64,000 nucleotides of DNA, taken from Lysobacter antibioticus. GTDB taxonomy: Bacteria; Pseudomonadota; Gammaproteobacteria; Xanthomonadales; Xanthomonadaceae. Made by a program: the position numbers and the translations under genes. How positions within the stretch are numbered: the first letter of the stretch is position 1; each line of letters opens with the position of its first letter. The notes below the pieces were generated by a model. It was not told where the DNA came from, did no database searches, and saw nothing but the letters and a program-made list of their open reading frames with translations. The DNA lies in contig NZ_CP013141.1 in NCBI RefSeq assembly GCF_001442535.1, positions 3,809,987 through 3,873,986 of the forward strand, in the 5' to 3' direction. Positions 27,445 to 36,824 of this stretch are shown one piece after another.

Positions 27445-28914
27445 TCATGCGGTCCCGATCGAATGCCATTGCCCGGCGCCGTCGGCGACCAGGGTGACGG
27501 CCTTTTTCTTCTTGACCGAGAACTCGGGCAGGCCGTCGATGCCGTCGCCGACCAGGGTGTCGGCGAACACGGTCAGCGCGCCGACGTCGAGGTTCTTGAT
27601 CACGTAGGTGCGCCCCGCGATCATCGGCACCGAGGCCGGCAAGGTCAGGGCGAGCTTGGCGGCGGTGCGGCCGATCACCAGGTACTGGCTGTCGTCGAGC
27701 GTCATGTCCTGCTCGGAGAATTGGATCGGCACCTGCATCGGCGAGATCGCCATCGGCGCGTCGAACTCCAGCGGCATCGGCCCGCCGAACGCGGCTCCTG
27801 CGTCGTCGCCAGTGCCGGCGCAATCGCAACCGCACAGCGCCCATTCCTGCAGCAGGCGCAGATGGGCGAGGAAGGGCCTGGCGCTTTCGTCGATGCGCAG
27901 ACTGGCCGGACTGCCGTCGACCTGCCAGGCGCCGCTCGGCGAACCCCCGACCCAGACCACTTCGAAACTGATCCGCGCCAGCAGCATGCAATCGCCGTCC
28001 GGGTATTGCGGGCGATGGCAGCGCATGGCCATCCACAGCGGCCGCAGCTCGGTAACCCAGAAGCGGAAGGCGGTGCGCAGGAACTCGCATTGTTGTTCGC
28101 GCGCGAGGCTCAGCCGCGGCGAACCGAGATCGAACAGATAATCGCCGAGGGTCGCGAACGAGGCCGGCGGCGACAGTGGCGGCGACATGGTCTGAGCATC
28201 GAGCCAGGGCTGCACGGCGCCGCGCATCGCCTCGAGCCAAGCGTCGGGATCGGCGATCTGCGGCGGGCTGGCGTCCAGCACGCTGACGTTGCGGCGCAGC
28301 CAGCGCACGAAATCGCGCAGCGCGTCTTCTTCGACCTGGGCCGGCGCGTGCTGGCGCAGTTCCAGACGGAAGTCGTCGGCGACGCGCGAGGGTTTCATCA
28401 ACTCGTCTTCGGACCGGCACGGCTCGCCGGGAATCGGCACGGGCCGGGTCTTGCAGTCGGCGTAGCACAGGGTCAGGTACAACGAGATCTCGCCCGAGCC
28501 CACCGCGGGCGGGGACAGCGGCGGCGACAGCGGTGGCGACAACGGCGGCGAGCCGGGGTCGAGCATCCGGTTCACCAGCGCGGCGTTGTCGGGTTTGGCC
28601 AGCCAGCGGTTCAGCACCGCGCACTGGTCGGCCGCCACGCACACCAGCTTGCCGCTGGGCACCAGCGCCGAACCGGCGGCGACGTGCAGGCGCGGCCCCT
28701 CGCTGCCGTCGTTCTCGAATTGGATGCGCAGCCCGCTCAGCGTGCCGTAGCCGACCGCGTCGCGCGCCAGCCATTGGTCGCGTCCGGCCAGGTAGGCGAA
28801 CTCCTGGGTGAAGTCGTCTACGCCGAGCACCATGCCGCGCTCGTAATTGACATGCTGCGTAGGGTCTGCGGGCAGGCCCGTCAGCGTGGTCACCGGTTCG
28901 TTGCAGCAGCCCAT
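27445..28914 (-). CDS. eCIS-associated protein with (SPPL) repeats
   Basis: This 489-aa protein of unknown function has an N-terminus (QHVNYERGMVLGVDDFTQEF then LHVAAGSALVPSGKLVCV) that parallels the 451-aa neighbour. It contains a proline linker of repeated S-P-P-L units near residue 120, a helical middle, a CGCDC cluster near residue 360, and a C-terminal beta domain (YLVIGRTAAKLALTLP to VKKKKAVTLVADG) resembling a small phage fibre or knob end. The start at 28914 has AGGAG six bases upstream; a longer in-frame ORF from 29031 lacks this. A structural or accessory baseplate role is inferred from position next to the tail-protein-I gene. Confidence 0.6.
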   Translation of the reverse strand: MGCCNEPVTTLTGLPADPTQHVNYERGMVLGVDDFTQEFAYLAGRDQWLARDAVGYGTLSGLRIQFENDGSEGPRLHVAAGSALVPSGKLVCVAADQCAVLNRWLAKPDNAALVNRMLDPGSPPLSPPLSPPLSPPAVGSGEISLYLTLCYADCKTRPVPIPGEPCRSEDELMKPSRVADDFRLELRQHAPAQVEEDALRDFVRWLRRNVSVLDASPPQIADPDAWLEAMRGAVQPWLDAQTMSPPLSPPASFATLGDYLFDLGSPRLSLAREQQCEFLRTAFRFWVTELRPLWMAMRCHRPQYPDGDCMLLARISFEVVWVGGSPSGAWQVDGSPASLRIDESARPFLAHLRLLQEWALCGCDCAGTGDDAGAAFGGPMPLEFDAPMAISPMQVPIQFSEQDMTLDDSQYLVIGRTAAKLALTLPASVPMIAGRTYVIKNLDVGALTVFADTLVGDGIDGLPEFSVKKKKAVTLVADGAGQWHSIGTA

Positions 28915-28939
28915 GATTCGCTCCTGGAGACTTGGCGGC

Positions 28940-31900
28940 TCAGCATTCGAGCGACAGCCGGTCGCGCCCTTGATGGCGCGGCGCACCGCCGACGAAGCTG
29001 GCTCCGAGGTAGGCGCGGCCCACCACGGCATCGGGGATCAGCTCGCTTGCGCGGCTGCCGGCACCCAACTGTGTATCGAGCCCGAGCCGCGCCTCGCCGA
29101 CGCGGTTGAAGGCCCAGTAGAAGCGCACGTCGAACACGGTGTGCGCGGGTTTTTCCAGTTCGACGATGCGCCGCGCGAGTCCGAGGCATTCGTCGAGGCG
29201 GTAGGGATCGGCGATCACGCTCGCCACCGGCAGCAACACCGAGAAGCGGTGCGCGGTGCGGTGCATCGCCAGCAACTGGCGCTCGAACTGCAGCCAGTCG
29301 GTCTGCGCGGCGGGGCTCGCCGGCAGACGGTCGGGCAACGGCACCTGTTCGAACTCGGGCCAGGCGCTCAGGTGCGCACTGCGCAGGCGTTCGATGCGGC
29401 GATAGCGCCGGGCCAGGAAGTCGTGCCACAGCTTGCGTTCGCGGGCACCGTCGGCGCGCGCGCAGAACTCCTGCCAATCCTGGTTGGCGGCTTCGCGTGC
29501 GGACGGCGCGCTCGGCAGCAGGATCTGTGCGACCTGCGCGTAGGCGCTGGCGTGCGCGAGATTCAAGGCTGGCAGACTGCCGTAACGCGACAGCAGGAAG
29601 CCCTGCCAACGAACGCGGTCGGCGGCGCCGACGCTGGGCACGAAACCCAGATGGGCCGAACAGAACGCGCTCCATTCCTGCGCCGCATCGGAATGCGCGG
29701 CGGTGTTCGGCGGCGGCGCCAGCGAGAACGGCGTCATCTGCTGCACCGCCGATGCCGTGCCTTGCAGCCAGGCGGCGTAGCGATCGACCAGGCCGGCATT
29801 GCCCTCGGCCGGCGTCCACAGACTCTGCAACACCACGTTGCGCAGGCCGTCTTCCGAGGCAGCGCTGCCGAGCGCGGCATCGGCGACCAGAGTCTCGACC
29901 AGGCGCGTTTGATAGGACTCGACGATACGGATACGACCCGCGCCTTCGTCGTCCGGATCGGGGCCGTCGAACATGGCCGCATCGAAGCCGGGCTCGAAGG
30001 CCAGGGTCAGGGCGACGCGCAGGCCGTGCACGGTGCCGCGCCAGCGGAAGAAATCCATGGCGTGGCGGACCAGCAAGCGATGACGGCGTTCGTCCCAGGA
30101 CGGGTCCAGGGCCAGGTCGAACCAGCCGGCGAGCCAGGCCAGCGCGTCCTGCGGCACCGTGCGTGCATCGAACAAGGACTGCACGTTGGCGACGCGGTCC
30201 TCGATCTGGGTCAGGGTGCTTTCGCAATTGGCCAGCCAGCGTTCGAGGAAATCGCCGTTGGCGCTGTCTTCGCGATACAACGCCGGCAGGAAACGCTGCG
30301 GATAGGAGAAGCGCGGCGACCACACGCGCAGGGCGCGCAGGCGCGGCGTGGCGGTGCCGTTGCGGCCGACCAGGGTCACGCGCAGTTGCAGATAGCGGCC
30401 GTGCGCTTGCTGCAGCAGCAATTCCCAGGTGCCGGCGCCGGCTTCGCGGCGGGTCGTGCGTGCGGCTTCGCGACGCAGCCAGGGCAGTTCCGGGCCGCTC
30501 GCGCGCAGGCGCGGCACCGGTTCGCGCAGCCAGCTGCCGATGACTTGCGCATCCGCCGCCGGTTGCGCTTCGCCGTCGAACCAACCGCTGAGTTCGTCGC
30601 CGGCGCGGCTTTCGATGGTGATCGCGGTGTCCGGCGGTATCGCCGCATCGAGCAGCAGCTTGTCCCAGACCGTGCCGAGCTCGTTGCTGTCGAACACCGG
30701 CGTCACGAATACCGCCTGCGCCGCATAGCGTTGCCGGTGCTGCTGCACTACCGGGGTCCAGCGCGGCAGGCTCAGGCCGCAGTCGTAGTGGGCCTTGCCC
30801 GCGACCGAGATCAGGGCGCGGCCGCCATAGCGGCGCAGCGGGTACAGCTCGGCCGGCGCGCGCAAGGCGAACTGCCCGTCGCTGTCGACCACTTCGAAGG
30901 CGTGGACCTGGTTGCCGACTTCGCTGGCGATGAACAAGCGCGCTGGCGCCGGCTCGGAGGCCGCGGCGGAGGCATGACCGAGGCCGCTGGCATAGACCAT
31001 GTCGTGGGCGAGCGCGGGCAGGGCATCGAGCCATTGCGAGGCATCGGCCGACCAGGCCGAACCCTCGCGGCGCAGCCGCACCACGCGCGAGCGTTGCAGC
31101 GGCGCGTCGCTGTCGAGCACCAGCACGGTGGCCGCGCCGGTGGATTCGATCGCGATCGGATCGAGCAAGGGCGCGCTCAGCGCCGCCAGGTCGAGGCCGG
31201 CCGGGAACTGCACCGCCGCTTGCTCGCGCAGCGGCCCGGAATGCGGTTGGAAGTCGTCGACGACCGCTGCGCTCAACGGCAGCGCGGTCTGTCCGCGGTT
31301 GACCACGGCCAGGGTGCAATCGAGTTCCCACAAGCGCCGATGCAGGCGATCCAGCACCCAAGCGCCGCCGCCATGGCGCGGGCACAGGTCGAAGGGCTCG
31401 AACGGCACCGCTGCCGGCCAGCCGGTTTCCAGCGGCGGACCGCCGGAGATCAGGTCGAAACTCATCAGGCCGCGCAGGTCGCCGCGCGCGAACGCCGCGA
31501 CGAGGTAGTCGTCTTCGGTGACGACCACGGCGAGGTAGCGGTCGGCGGCGCGCGCCTGCGCGGCCTGATGGGTCTCGAAGGCGAGACGTCGCTCGCTGCG
31601 GGTCTGCGCGCAGTCGGCCGGGTCGGCCGGCCAGAACGGCGCTTCGCTGCCGCCTTCGGTCGAGGCCACCCGCAGGGACGCAGCATCGTCGGCCACGCGA
31701 TAGACGTTGCCGTGGCGATCGGCGGCGGCCGGGCGGCGTGCGTCCAGGCTCAGCGGCGTTTCGCCGAGCGTCGCCGGCAGTTCGATCGCTTGCGGCTGCA
31801 GGGTGATTTCGCTACGCGACGGGTCCCATCCGGGCAGGGTCGCCGGCGGGATCGGCATCGGGCTGGCGAACACCTCCCACCAGAACGCCAGCGGCTGCGC

Positions 31901-32005
31901 GACGGCGGCGTCGTTGAAGCCGGACTCGTTAAAGTCGGCGGTCGTGCAACGCGCCCAGTCGTCGCGTCCGTACAGCATCTGGAAGCGGGCGCCGTTGACG
32001 TTCAT
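28940..32005 (-). CDS. Large baseplate/tail protein I-like protein (Afp12/Pvc12-like)
   Basis: This 1021-aa protein has a phage tail protein I-type core around residues 585-700: RFLPALYREDSANGDFLERW, then FDARTVPQDALAWLAGWFDL, then RHRLLVRHAMDFFRWRGTVHGL. This is typical of eCIS baseplate wedge components. A 560-residue N-terminal extension contains beta-rich, propeller-like segments (GNVYRVADDAASL, ARLFIASEVGNQVHAFEVVDSDG). The C-terminal 300 residues repeat W-x-x-F/FL motifs (EWSAFCSAHLG, DWQEFCARADG, KLWHDFLARRY). The ATG shares one base with the preceding stop (TGATG). Confidence 0.8.
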   Translation of the reverse strand: MNVNGARFQMLYGRDDWARCTTADFNESGFNDAAVAQPLAFWWEVFASPMPIPPATLPGWDPSRSEITLQPQAIELPATLGETPLSLDARRPAAADRHGNVYRVADDAASLRVASTEGGSEAPFWPADPADCAQTRSERRLAFETHQAAQARAADRYLAVVVTEDDYLVAAFARGDLRGLMSFDLISGGPPLETGWPAAVPFEPFDLCPRHGGGAWVLDRLHRRLWELDCTLAVVNRGQTALPLSAAVVDDFQPHSGPLREQAAVQFPAGLDLAALSAPLLDPIAIESTGAATVLVLDSDAPLQRSRVVRLRREGSAWSADASQWLDALPALAHDMVYASGLGHASAAASEPAPARLFIASEVGNQVHAFEVVDSDGQFALRAPAELYPLRRYGGRALISVAGKAHYDCGLSLPRWTPVVQQHRQRYAAQAVFVTPVFDSNELGTVWDKLLLDAAIPPDTAITIESRAGDELSGWFDGEAQPAADAQVIGSWLREPVPRLRASGPELPWLRREAARTTRREAGAGTWELLLQQAHGRYLQLRVTLVGRNGTATPRLRALRVWSPRFSYPQRFLPALYREDSANGDFLERWLANCESTLTQIEDRVANVQSLFDARTVPQDALAWLAGWFDLALDPSWDERRHRLLVRHAMDFFRWRGTVHGLRVALTLAFEPGFDAAMFDGPDPDDEGAGRIRIVESYQTRLVETLVADAALGSAASEDGLRNVVLQSLWTPAEGNAGLVDRYAAWLQGTASAVQQMTPFSLAPPPNTAAHSDAAQEWSAFCSAHLGFVPSVGAADRVRWQGFLLSRYGSLPALNLAHASAYAQVAQILLPSAPSAREAANQDWQEFCARADGARERKLWHDFLARRYRRIERLRSAHLSAWPEFEQVPLPDRLPASPAAQTDWLQFERQLLAMHRTAHRFSVLLPVASVIADPYRLDECLGLARRIVELEKPAHTVFDVRFYWAFNRVGEARLGLDTQLGAGSRASELIPDAVVGRAYLGASFVGGAPRHQGRDRLSLEC

Positions 32006-34320
32006 CAGCAGGTCTCCGGCACGACCGGCACCGGCAACAGCGGCGTGGTCGAGCCCGTCGAACCGCCGCCGCTGGCGTTGCCGCCGCCACCGCGCAGGGC
32101 ATCCAGCGACATGGCTTCGCCGGCGACGACCGAAATGCCGAGGATGCGCGGCAGCTCCAGCCCGCTCATCTCGACCACGTCGCTGGCGCTGAGCTCGCCC
32201 TCGGCGAGCAACACGTCGGCGACCGAGGTCACGCCGGCCACGCGCGCGACTTCGGCCAGCAACACGCGGCTGGCGACGGCGGTGCGCAGCGGCCAGCCGC
32301 GTGCCGGGTCGGCGCCGCGCGGGGTGAACAAGGCGGCGTTGCGCGGCATCGTGCCGGCCGGGCCGATCGGCGCCAGTACTTCGCGCAGGCGGCGCTTGAC
32401 GTCGTCGACGACCTGGGCGATGGCATAACCGGCGGCGGCCTCGATGCCGACCGAGATCCAGATGCCTTTGTAGTCGGCGCCGCGGACGACCAGTTCGGTG
32501 GTGACCAGGCGGCGCGGGTCGAGATGGCGGCACAGCGCGTTGAGGAACAAACGGTCGGCGCGCGGCGCATCGGGTTGGGTCGGGTCGGAGCGCGGGATCG
32601 CCATCAGCGTGACCACGCCGGGCGCCGAGCCGGGTTCGTTCGGCGACAGGTCCGGATGGAAGGCCGGCAACACCTCGATGCGGCCGATCTGCACGCCGGG
32701 CGCGCGGTAGGCGACCGACTCGAAGTCGTCGATGCTGACCATGCGGTCGCGATGCTGCAGATGCCGGCGCACTTGTTTCTCGCCGGTGTCGACCGATTCG
32801 GCGTCGGCGCCGCCCCAGGTCTGCACCGGGTTGAGCACGGCGAAGCCGGACGGCAGTTGCGGGGCGTTGTCGATCTTGCCTTCGGCGACGTTGCCCTGCG
32901 CGCCGAGACAGAATTCATACGCGGCGAACACGCGCGCACCGAGCGGCAGGCGGCGCCCGCGCAGGCCGTCGCCGAAGCGTAGTTCGCCGGCTTCCGGATC
33001 GAGTTCGAACACCTCGGTGGGACCGGTGTCGATGCAAGCCAGCTCGCGCGCGCTCGAACGCGGATCGGATACCGGCACTTCCGGCGCGGCCGCGGCCAGG
33101 TCGTCGATCTCGCTCCAACGTCTCGGTGCGGCTGCACCGACCCGGGTCGATACGCTGACCGAATGGCGCAGCACCGGCCGACGCGACAGTCGCCGCACTT
33201 GATCGGGCCGGCCGTCGCCGTCGGCGAGCGGTTCGGCGGCGATGCGCTGGATCTGCCGCACCGGCGTGGCGTTGATGCCGGCCCAGCGCATCCGCGCCTG
33301 CGCCGCGCCGTCGGCGCGCACGCGCAGCCAGGTGATCACGCGCCCGGCCAGGGCCGCGTCGTCGAGGGTCGGCGGCATGTCGCCGACGCCGCCTTCGAGC
33401 GGGTCGATATCCTGCCAGACCTTCAGTTGCGCGGCCGGCGGCAGTGCGAGCTGCACTACGCCCGGCACCGACAGCAGATCGACTTCGGTGCGCGGTTCGA
33501 GTTGGCGATAGCTCGGCGCAGGACGGTCGCCGGCGTCGCGCGGCACGCGGCCGTCGGCCGGCACGCTCGGCAATTCGAAGCGCAGCAGTTGCCGGCTTTG
33601 GGCGTTGCCGGCCGGCAACAGTTGCGCGCCGACTGCATCCAGCGCCGGCACCAGACCAAGGGTCAGGGTGCGGCCGCCGAGCGCATCGCGCACCGACTTC
33701 CACGGGTCGTCGGGCTCGCCGGGCGCATCGGTCTTGCGCGCCAGCAGGGCGATCCACAGCGAGCGGTCGACGGTGTCGGCATTGAGGTCGACGCTGTCGA
33801 CGACCTTGCGATCCAGCGCCAGGGTCTTGTACAGCTGCACCTCGGACGGGAATGGCAGTTGATAGGACGCGTACAGCAGCCGGTAGTAATCCAGCAGTTC
33901 CTGCGAGGGATCGTCGAGGCGGCGCTTGAAGTACACCCGCGCCTCGACCGGCAACACATCCAGCCCGAGTTGGGTGCGGAACGGCACTGAGCCGGCGCGC
34001 ACTTCCAGGTCGGCCGGCAAGGTTTCGACCTTGGGCAGGCCGCGCTCGTTGGCGATCGCCACCAGGCCTTGCGCGGCGCTCGCGCTGGCCAGGGGAATGC
34101 GCAGCATCTGCAGGAACTTGAGGCGGTTGCGCTCCGGGGTCAGGTTGGCGCGGTACAGCAGGTTCTCGGTGAGGAAGGAGAACAGCTGCACCAGGGTCAC
34201 GCCCGGGTCGCTCTGGTTGAAGTTGGTCCACTCCGGCGTGTGCACGCTCGCCCGCGCCAGCGTGTCTTCCACCAGCTGGGCGAAGCGGCGATCGTCGATG
34301 GGCGGGGGCGTCAGCGGCAT
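32005..34320 (-). CDS. Baseplate J-like wedge protein (Afp11/Pvc11)
   Basis: This 771-aa protein of the phage Mu gp47/P2 gpJ-T4 gp6 baseplate J family forms the wedge ring of contractile particles. The N-terminus has the eCIS pattern TPEWTNFNQSDPGVTLVQLF, followed by ENLLYRANLTPERNRLKFL. The C-terminal half has the baseplate-J core: FELDPEAGELRFGDGLRGRR, then DRMVSIDDFESVAYRAPGV, then LVVRGADYKGIWISVGIE. It ends in a Gly/Ser/Pro tail. The ATG at 34320 has GAGG upstream. The gene follows the gp25 gene, the usual eCIS order. Confidence 0.9.
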   Translation of the reverse strand: MPLTPPPIDDRRFAQLVEDTLARASVHTPEWTNFNQSDPGVTLVQLFSFLTENLLYRANLTPERNRLKFLQMLRIPLASASAAQGLVAIANERGLPKVETLPADLEVRAGSVPFRTQLGLDVLPVEARVYFKRRLDDPSQELLDYYRLLYASYQLPFPSEVQLYKTLALDRKVVDSVDLNADTVDRSLWIALLARKTDAPGEPDDPWKSVRDALGGRTLTLGLVPALDAVGAQLLPAGNAQSRQLLRFELPSVPADGRVPRDAGDRPAPSYRQLEPRTEVDLLSVPGVVQLALPPAAQLKVWQDIDPLEGGVGDMPPTLDDAALAGRVITWLRVRADGAAQARMRWAGINATPVRQIQRIAAEPLADGDGRPDQVRRLSRRPVLRHSVSVSTRVGAAAPRRWSEIDDLAAAAPEVPVSDPRSSARELACIDTGPTEVFELDPEAGELRFGDGLRGRRLPLGARVFAAYEFCLGAQGNVAEGKIDNAPQLPSGFAVLNPVQTWGGADAESVDTGEKQVRRHLQHRDRMVSIDDFESVAYRAPGVQIGRIEVLPAFHPDLSPNEPGSAPGVVTLMAIPRSDPTQPDAPRADRLFLNALCRHLDPRRLVTTELVVRGADYKGIWISVGIEAAAGYAIAQVVDDVKRRLREVLAPIGPAGTMPRNAALFTPRGADPARGWPLRTAVASRVLLAEVARVAGVTSVADVLLAEGELSASDVVEMSGLELPRILGISVVAGEAMSLDALRGGGGNASGGGSTGSTTPLLPVPVVPETC

Positions 34321-34331
34321 GGGTGCGGGCC

Positions 34332-34721
34332 TCAGATCACGGCCAGCGGAATGGCGAGGCTGATGCGTTCGCGCGAGGCGGTCGCGACCAGCCGGTAGGT
34401 AATCGTGGCCACCGCGGTCTCGGCTTCGGTGGCGTGCGCGGCCACCTCGACCGCTTCGACTTCGATGCGCCGCTCCCAGCGGGCCAGGGCGCGCTGCACC
34501 GCATCGCGCATGCGCGCATGGGTGGCCGGGTTGTTGGGTTCGAACAGGAACCGGGCCAGGCCGGCGCCGAATTCGGGCACGCCGACGCGTTCGCCGGGTT
34601 CGGTCTTGAGGATGACCGCGATCGATTCGCGGATGTTGTCTTCGCCCGAGGACCAGACGAAGCGACCGTCGACGCCGACCCGCGGCGGAAACGACAAACT
34701 TGTGCCGAAGATGCTGCTCAT
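34332..34721 (-). CDS. gp25-like baseplate protein (Afp9/Pvc9)
   Basis: This 129-aa protein of the GPW/gp25 family connects wedge and sheath in the baseplate and initiates sheath assembly. The family's central segment is visible as IRESIAVILKTEPGERVGVP, followed by EFGAGLARFLFEPNNPAT. The usual EPR motif appears as EPGER. Its ATG at 34721 overlaps the stop of the upstream gene by 4 bp (ATGA). Confidence 0.9.
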   Translation of the reverse strand: MSSIFGTSLSFPPRVGVDGRFVWSSGEDNIRESIAVILKTEPGERVGVPEFGAGLARFLFEPNNPATHARMRDAVQRALARWERRIEVEAVEVAAHATEAETAVATITYRLVATASRERISLAIPLAVI

Positions 34722-36772
34722 GACGAGTCCTTCTTGCCCTTGAGCCCGGGCACCGGGAAACAGATCACGAAGTAGGGCAGCCAGCGGAAGATCAGGTCGA
34801 ACAGGATGACGATGATGATCAGCAGGATCAGCGCGCAGATGGTGATGATCGGAATCGACAGCGAGCAGATCATGCCGATGTTGATGCCGCCGCTCTGGCA
34901 GGGCGCGCCGTCGCCGGCGGGCAGGTCCTTGTGGAACGGCCACGGCAGCACCGACAGCACCAGATCGACCAGGCCCATGCCCTTGGCGCGTTGCACCTGG
35001 CCGCAGAGCATGTCCGAGAGCACGAAGGCGGTGTTCTTCTGATACTTGCGCAGGCCGGCCGGGCTGGTGTCGGCCGGCAGCGAGATGCGGATCGGCCGCG
35101 CCGGCGCATCGGAATCGAAGAAGCTGGCCAGGCGGAAACGTTCGCTCGGCGCCGACAACAGCGGCGGGTGCAGCGGGCCGCAATCGCGGCGGCCGTGGAC
35201 GAAGCGCAGCACGAACCAGCCGCCGTCGCCGAGGTTGGCGCCGAGGTTGTTGCCGAGCGCGTTCTTGACCTGCAACGCGAACGGCACCGGCGGCGCGTCG
35301 GTTTCGGTGGTGGCTTCGAGTGCGCGCGCGTACAGCGCGGTGAAACGGTCGACCTTGCGTGCGACGTCCTGGCCCGGCACGTTGCCGGCGACCGGGTCGG
35401 GGTCGATCGAGGCGTCGTCGCCGAGGCTGTCGAGCGCGGTGTAGGGGCCGGTCGCGGCGAGGCTTTGCTCGACCCCGGCCAGGCAGAAACTGAAGCGCGG
35501 CCAGTCCGGCAGGCCGCGGGTGTCGGGCGTGGCGGCGAAGGTCGCGGTGCTCGCTTCGAGCTTCTCGCGCACGCCGGGCGCGCGGATGGCCTTGAGCGCG
35601 GCGCGCATCGAGGCGGCGACCGGGTATTGCACGGTCGGTTGCAGCGCGGCGATCAGCGGGGCGCTCATGACCACCGTGCCGAGCCAGTCGTAGAGGGCGC
35701 GACGGTTGCTCGACAGCGCGGCATAGCCGGCGCCGTTGTTGTCGATCGCGTTCCAGACGTCGGGCAGATAGGTCTGCAGATGGTCGGCGCAGTCCAGCAG
35801 GACCAGCCACGACGCGCTCTGTTGCTGCAGGTTGAAATTGAAGGCGCGGGTAACGCGATCGCCGGGCGGTTCGGCTTCGTCGCCGATGGTCGGCGTCGAG
35901 GCCGGCGCGGTGGCGAGCTTGAAGGCCGAGCGGATCATCGTCTTCCACGGCTCGCTGACGTCGATCTGGAACTGCGAGGTGCGCGCGAGCTTGGAGTTCG
36001 CCGGGGCCGGAACGCTCGGCGACAGTTGCTCGCGCTGGGCGGTCGCGTAAGCAGGCGAGGGCGCGGTGTCGACGCGGCAGCCGAGGTATTCCTCGCGGCG
36101 GCCGACCGGGACGCTGCCGGCCCACAGCGCACGGCGATGCTGGCCGTCGTCGAGAAAGCTCAGGGCGAATGTCGGCAGGCGGTCTTCTCCGGGCACGAAG
36201 TCGTTGTTGTCGTTGCAACGCTGCCAACGCGCGCCCTGCAGGTCCTTCAGATAAGCGAATTCGTGCAGCGTTCCGCTGGCGTCGCCGGGCACCGGCATCA
36301 GCCGTCGCAGCACCATGCTCACTTCTTCGCCGCCGCCGCGCACCAGCGCATGCTCGGGCAGGCCCTGGATGCCGCAGACCAGGCTCGCGGTGGCCACGTA
36401 ATGGCGTTGATGCGCGGGTTGGTACAACTTGAGCGGCGGCGCTTCGGCGTCGGCCGGCGCGACACGCGGCTTCGGCCGCTTGGCTGCGGCGATGCGGCCG
36501 GACGCCTGCACCAATTGCGGCATCGGCGCGCGTTCGACCAGGTCCGGCGGGTCGACCATCGGCTTGCGCCAGGTCTCGTAACGCGCGACGAGTTTGTCGA
36601 TGCGGGTCGGGTCGCGCGCCAGGGTGCCGAGCAACTGCTCCATGAAGTCGTCGCTGGCGAAGCGCAGGATCGCCGGGCGCGCCTGCTCCGCAGTGGCCGC
36701 GGCGCCGGCGGTGTCGCCGAAGCGCGACCACAGCGGTTGCGGTGCCTGCCAACGCAAGGGATGGGCGTTCAT
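34718..36772 (-). CDS. Membrane-anchored eCIS-associated protein of unknown function
   Basis: This 684-aa protein has a soluble N-terminal 630 residues and a C-terminal hydrophobic hairpin (IITICALILLIIIVILFDLI followed by LPYFVICFPVP) and a lysine-rich end. No signal peptide is present, so the tail is probably inserted post-translationally (cytoplasmic soluble domain) or by a signal-anchor route. The soluble part contains CGIQGLPEHALVRGGGEE and WLVLLDCADHLQTYLPDVW but no catalytic motif that I recognise. Its place between the spike and gp25 genes suggests a baseplate link to a membrane. GGAGG precedes the ATG. Confidence 0.65.
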   Translation of the reverse strand: MNAHPLRWQAPQPLWSRFGDTAGAAATAEQARPAILRFASDDFMEQLLGTLARDPTRIDKLVARYETWRKPMVDPPDLVERAPMPQLVQASGRIAAAKRPKPRVAPADAEAPPLKLYQPAHQRHYVATASLVCGIQGLPEHALVRGGGEEVSMVLRRLMPVPGDASGTLHEFAYLKDLQGARWQRCNDNNDFVPGEDRLPTFALSFLDDGQHRRALWAGSVPVGRREEYLGCRVDTAPSPAYATAQREQLSPSVPAPANSKLARTSQFQIDVSEPWKTMIRSAFKLATAPASTPTIGDEAEPPGDRVTRAFNFNLQQQSASWLVLLDCADHLQTYLPDVWNAIDNNGAGYAALSSNRRALYDWLGTVVMSAPLIAALQPTVQYPVAASMRAALKAIRAPGVREKLEASTATFAATPDTRGLPDWPRFSFCLAGVEQSLAATGPYTALDSLGDDASIDPDPVAGNVPGQDVARKVDRFTALYARALEATTETDAPPVPFALQVKNALGNNLGANLGDGGWFVLRFVHGRRDCGPLHPPLLSAPSERFRLASFFDSDAPARPIRISLPADTSPAGLRKYQKNTAFVLSDMLCGQVQRAKGMGLVDLVLSVLPWPFHKDLPAGDGAPCQSGGINIGMICSLSIPIITICALILLIIIVILFDLIFRWLPYFVICFPVPGLKGKKDSS

Positions 36773-36824
36773 GGCGTCCTCCGCGCAATGGCAGGGCGAT
36801 CTCGGCGCGTGGCGGTCATCGGCT

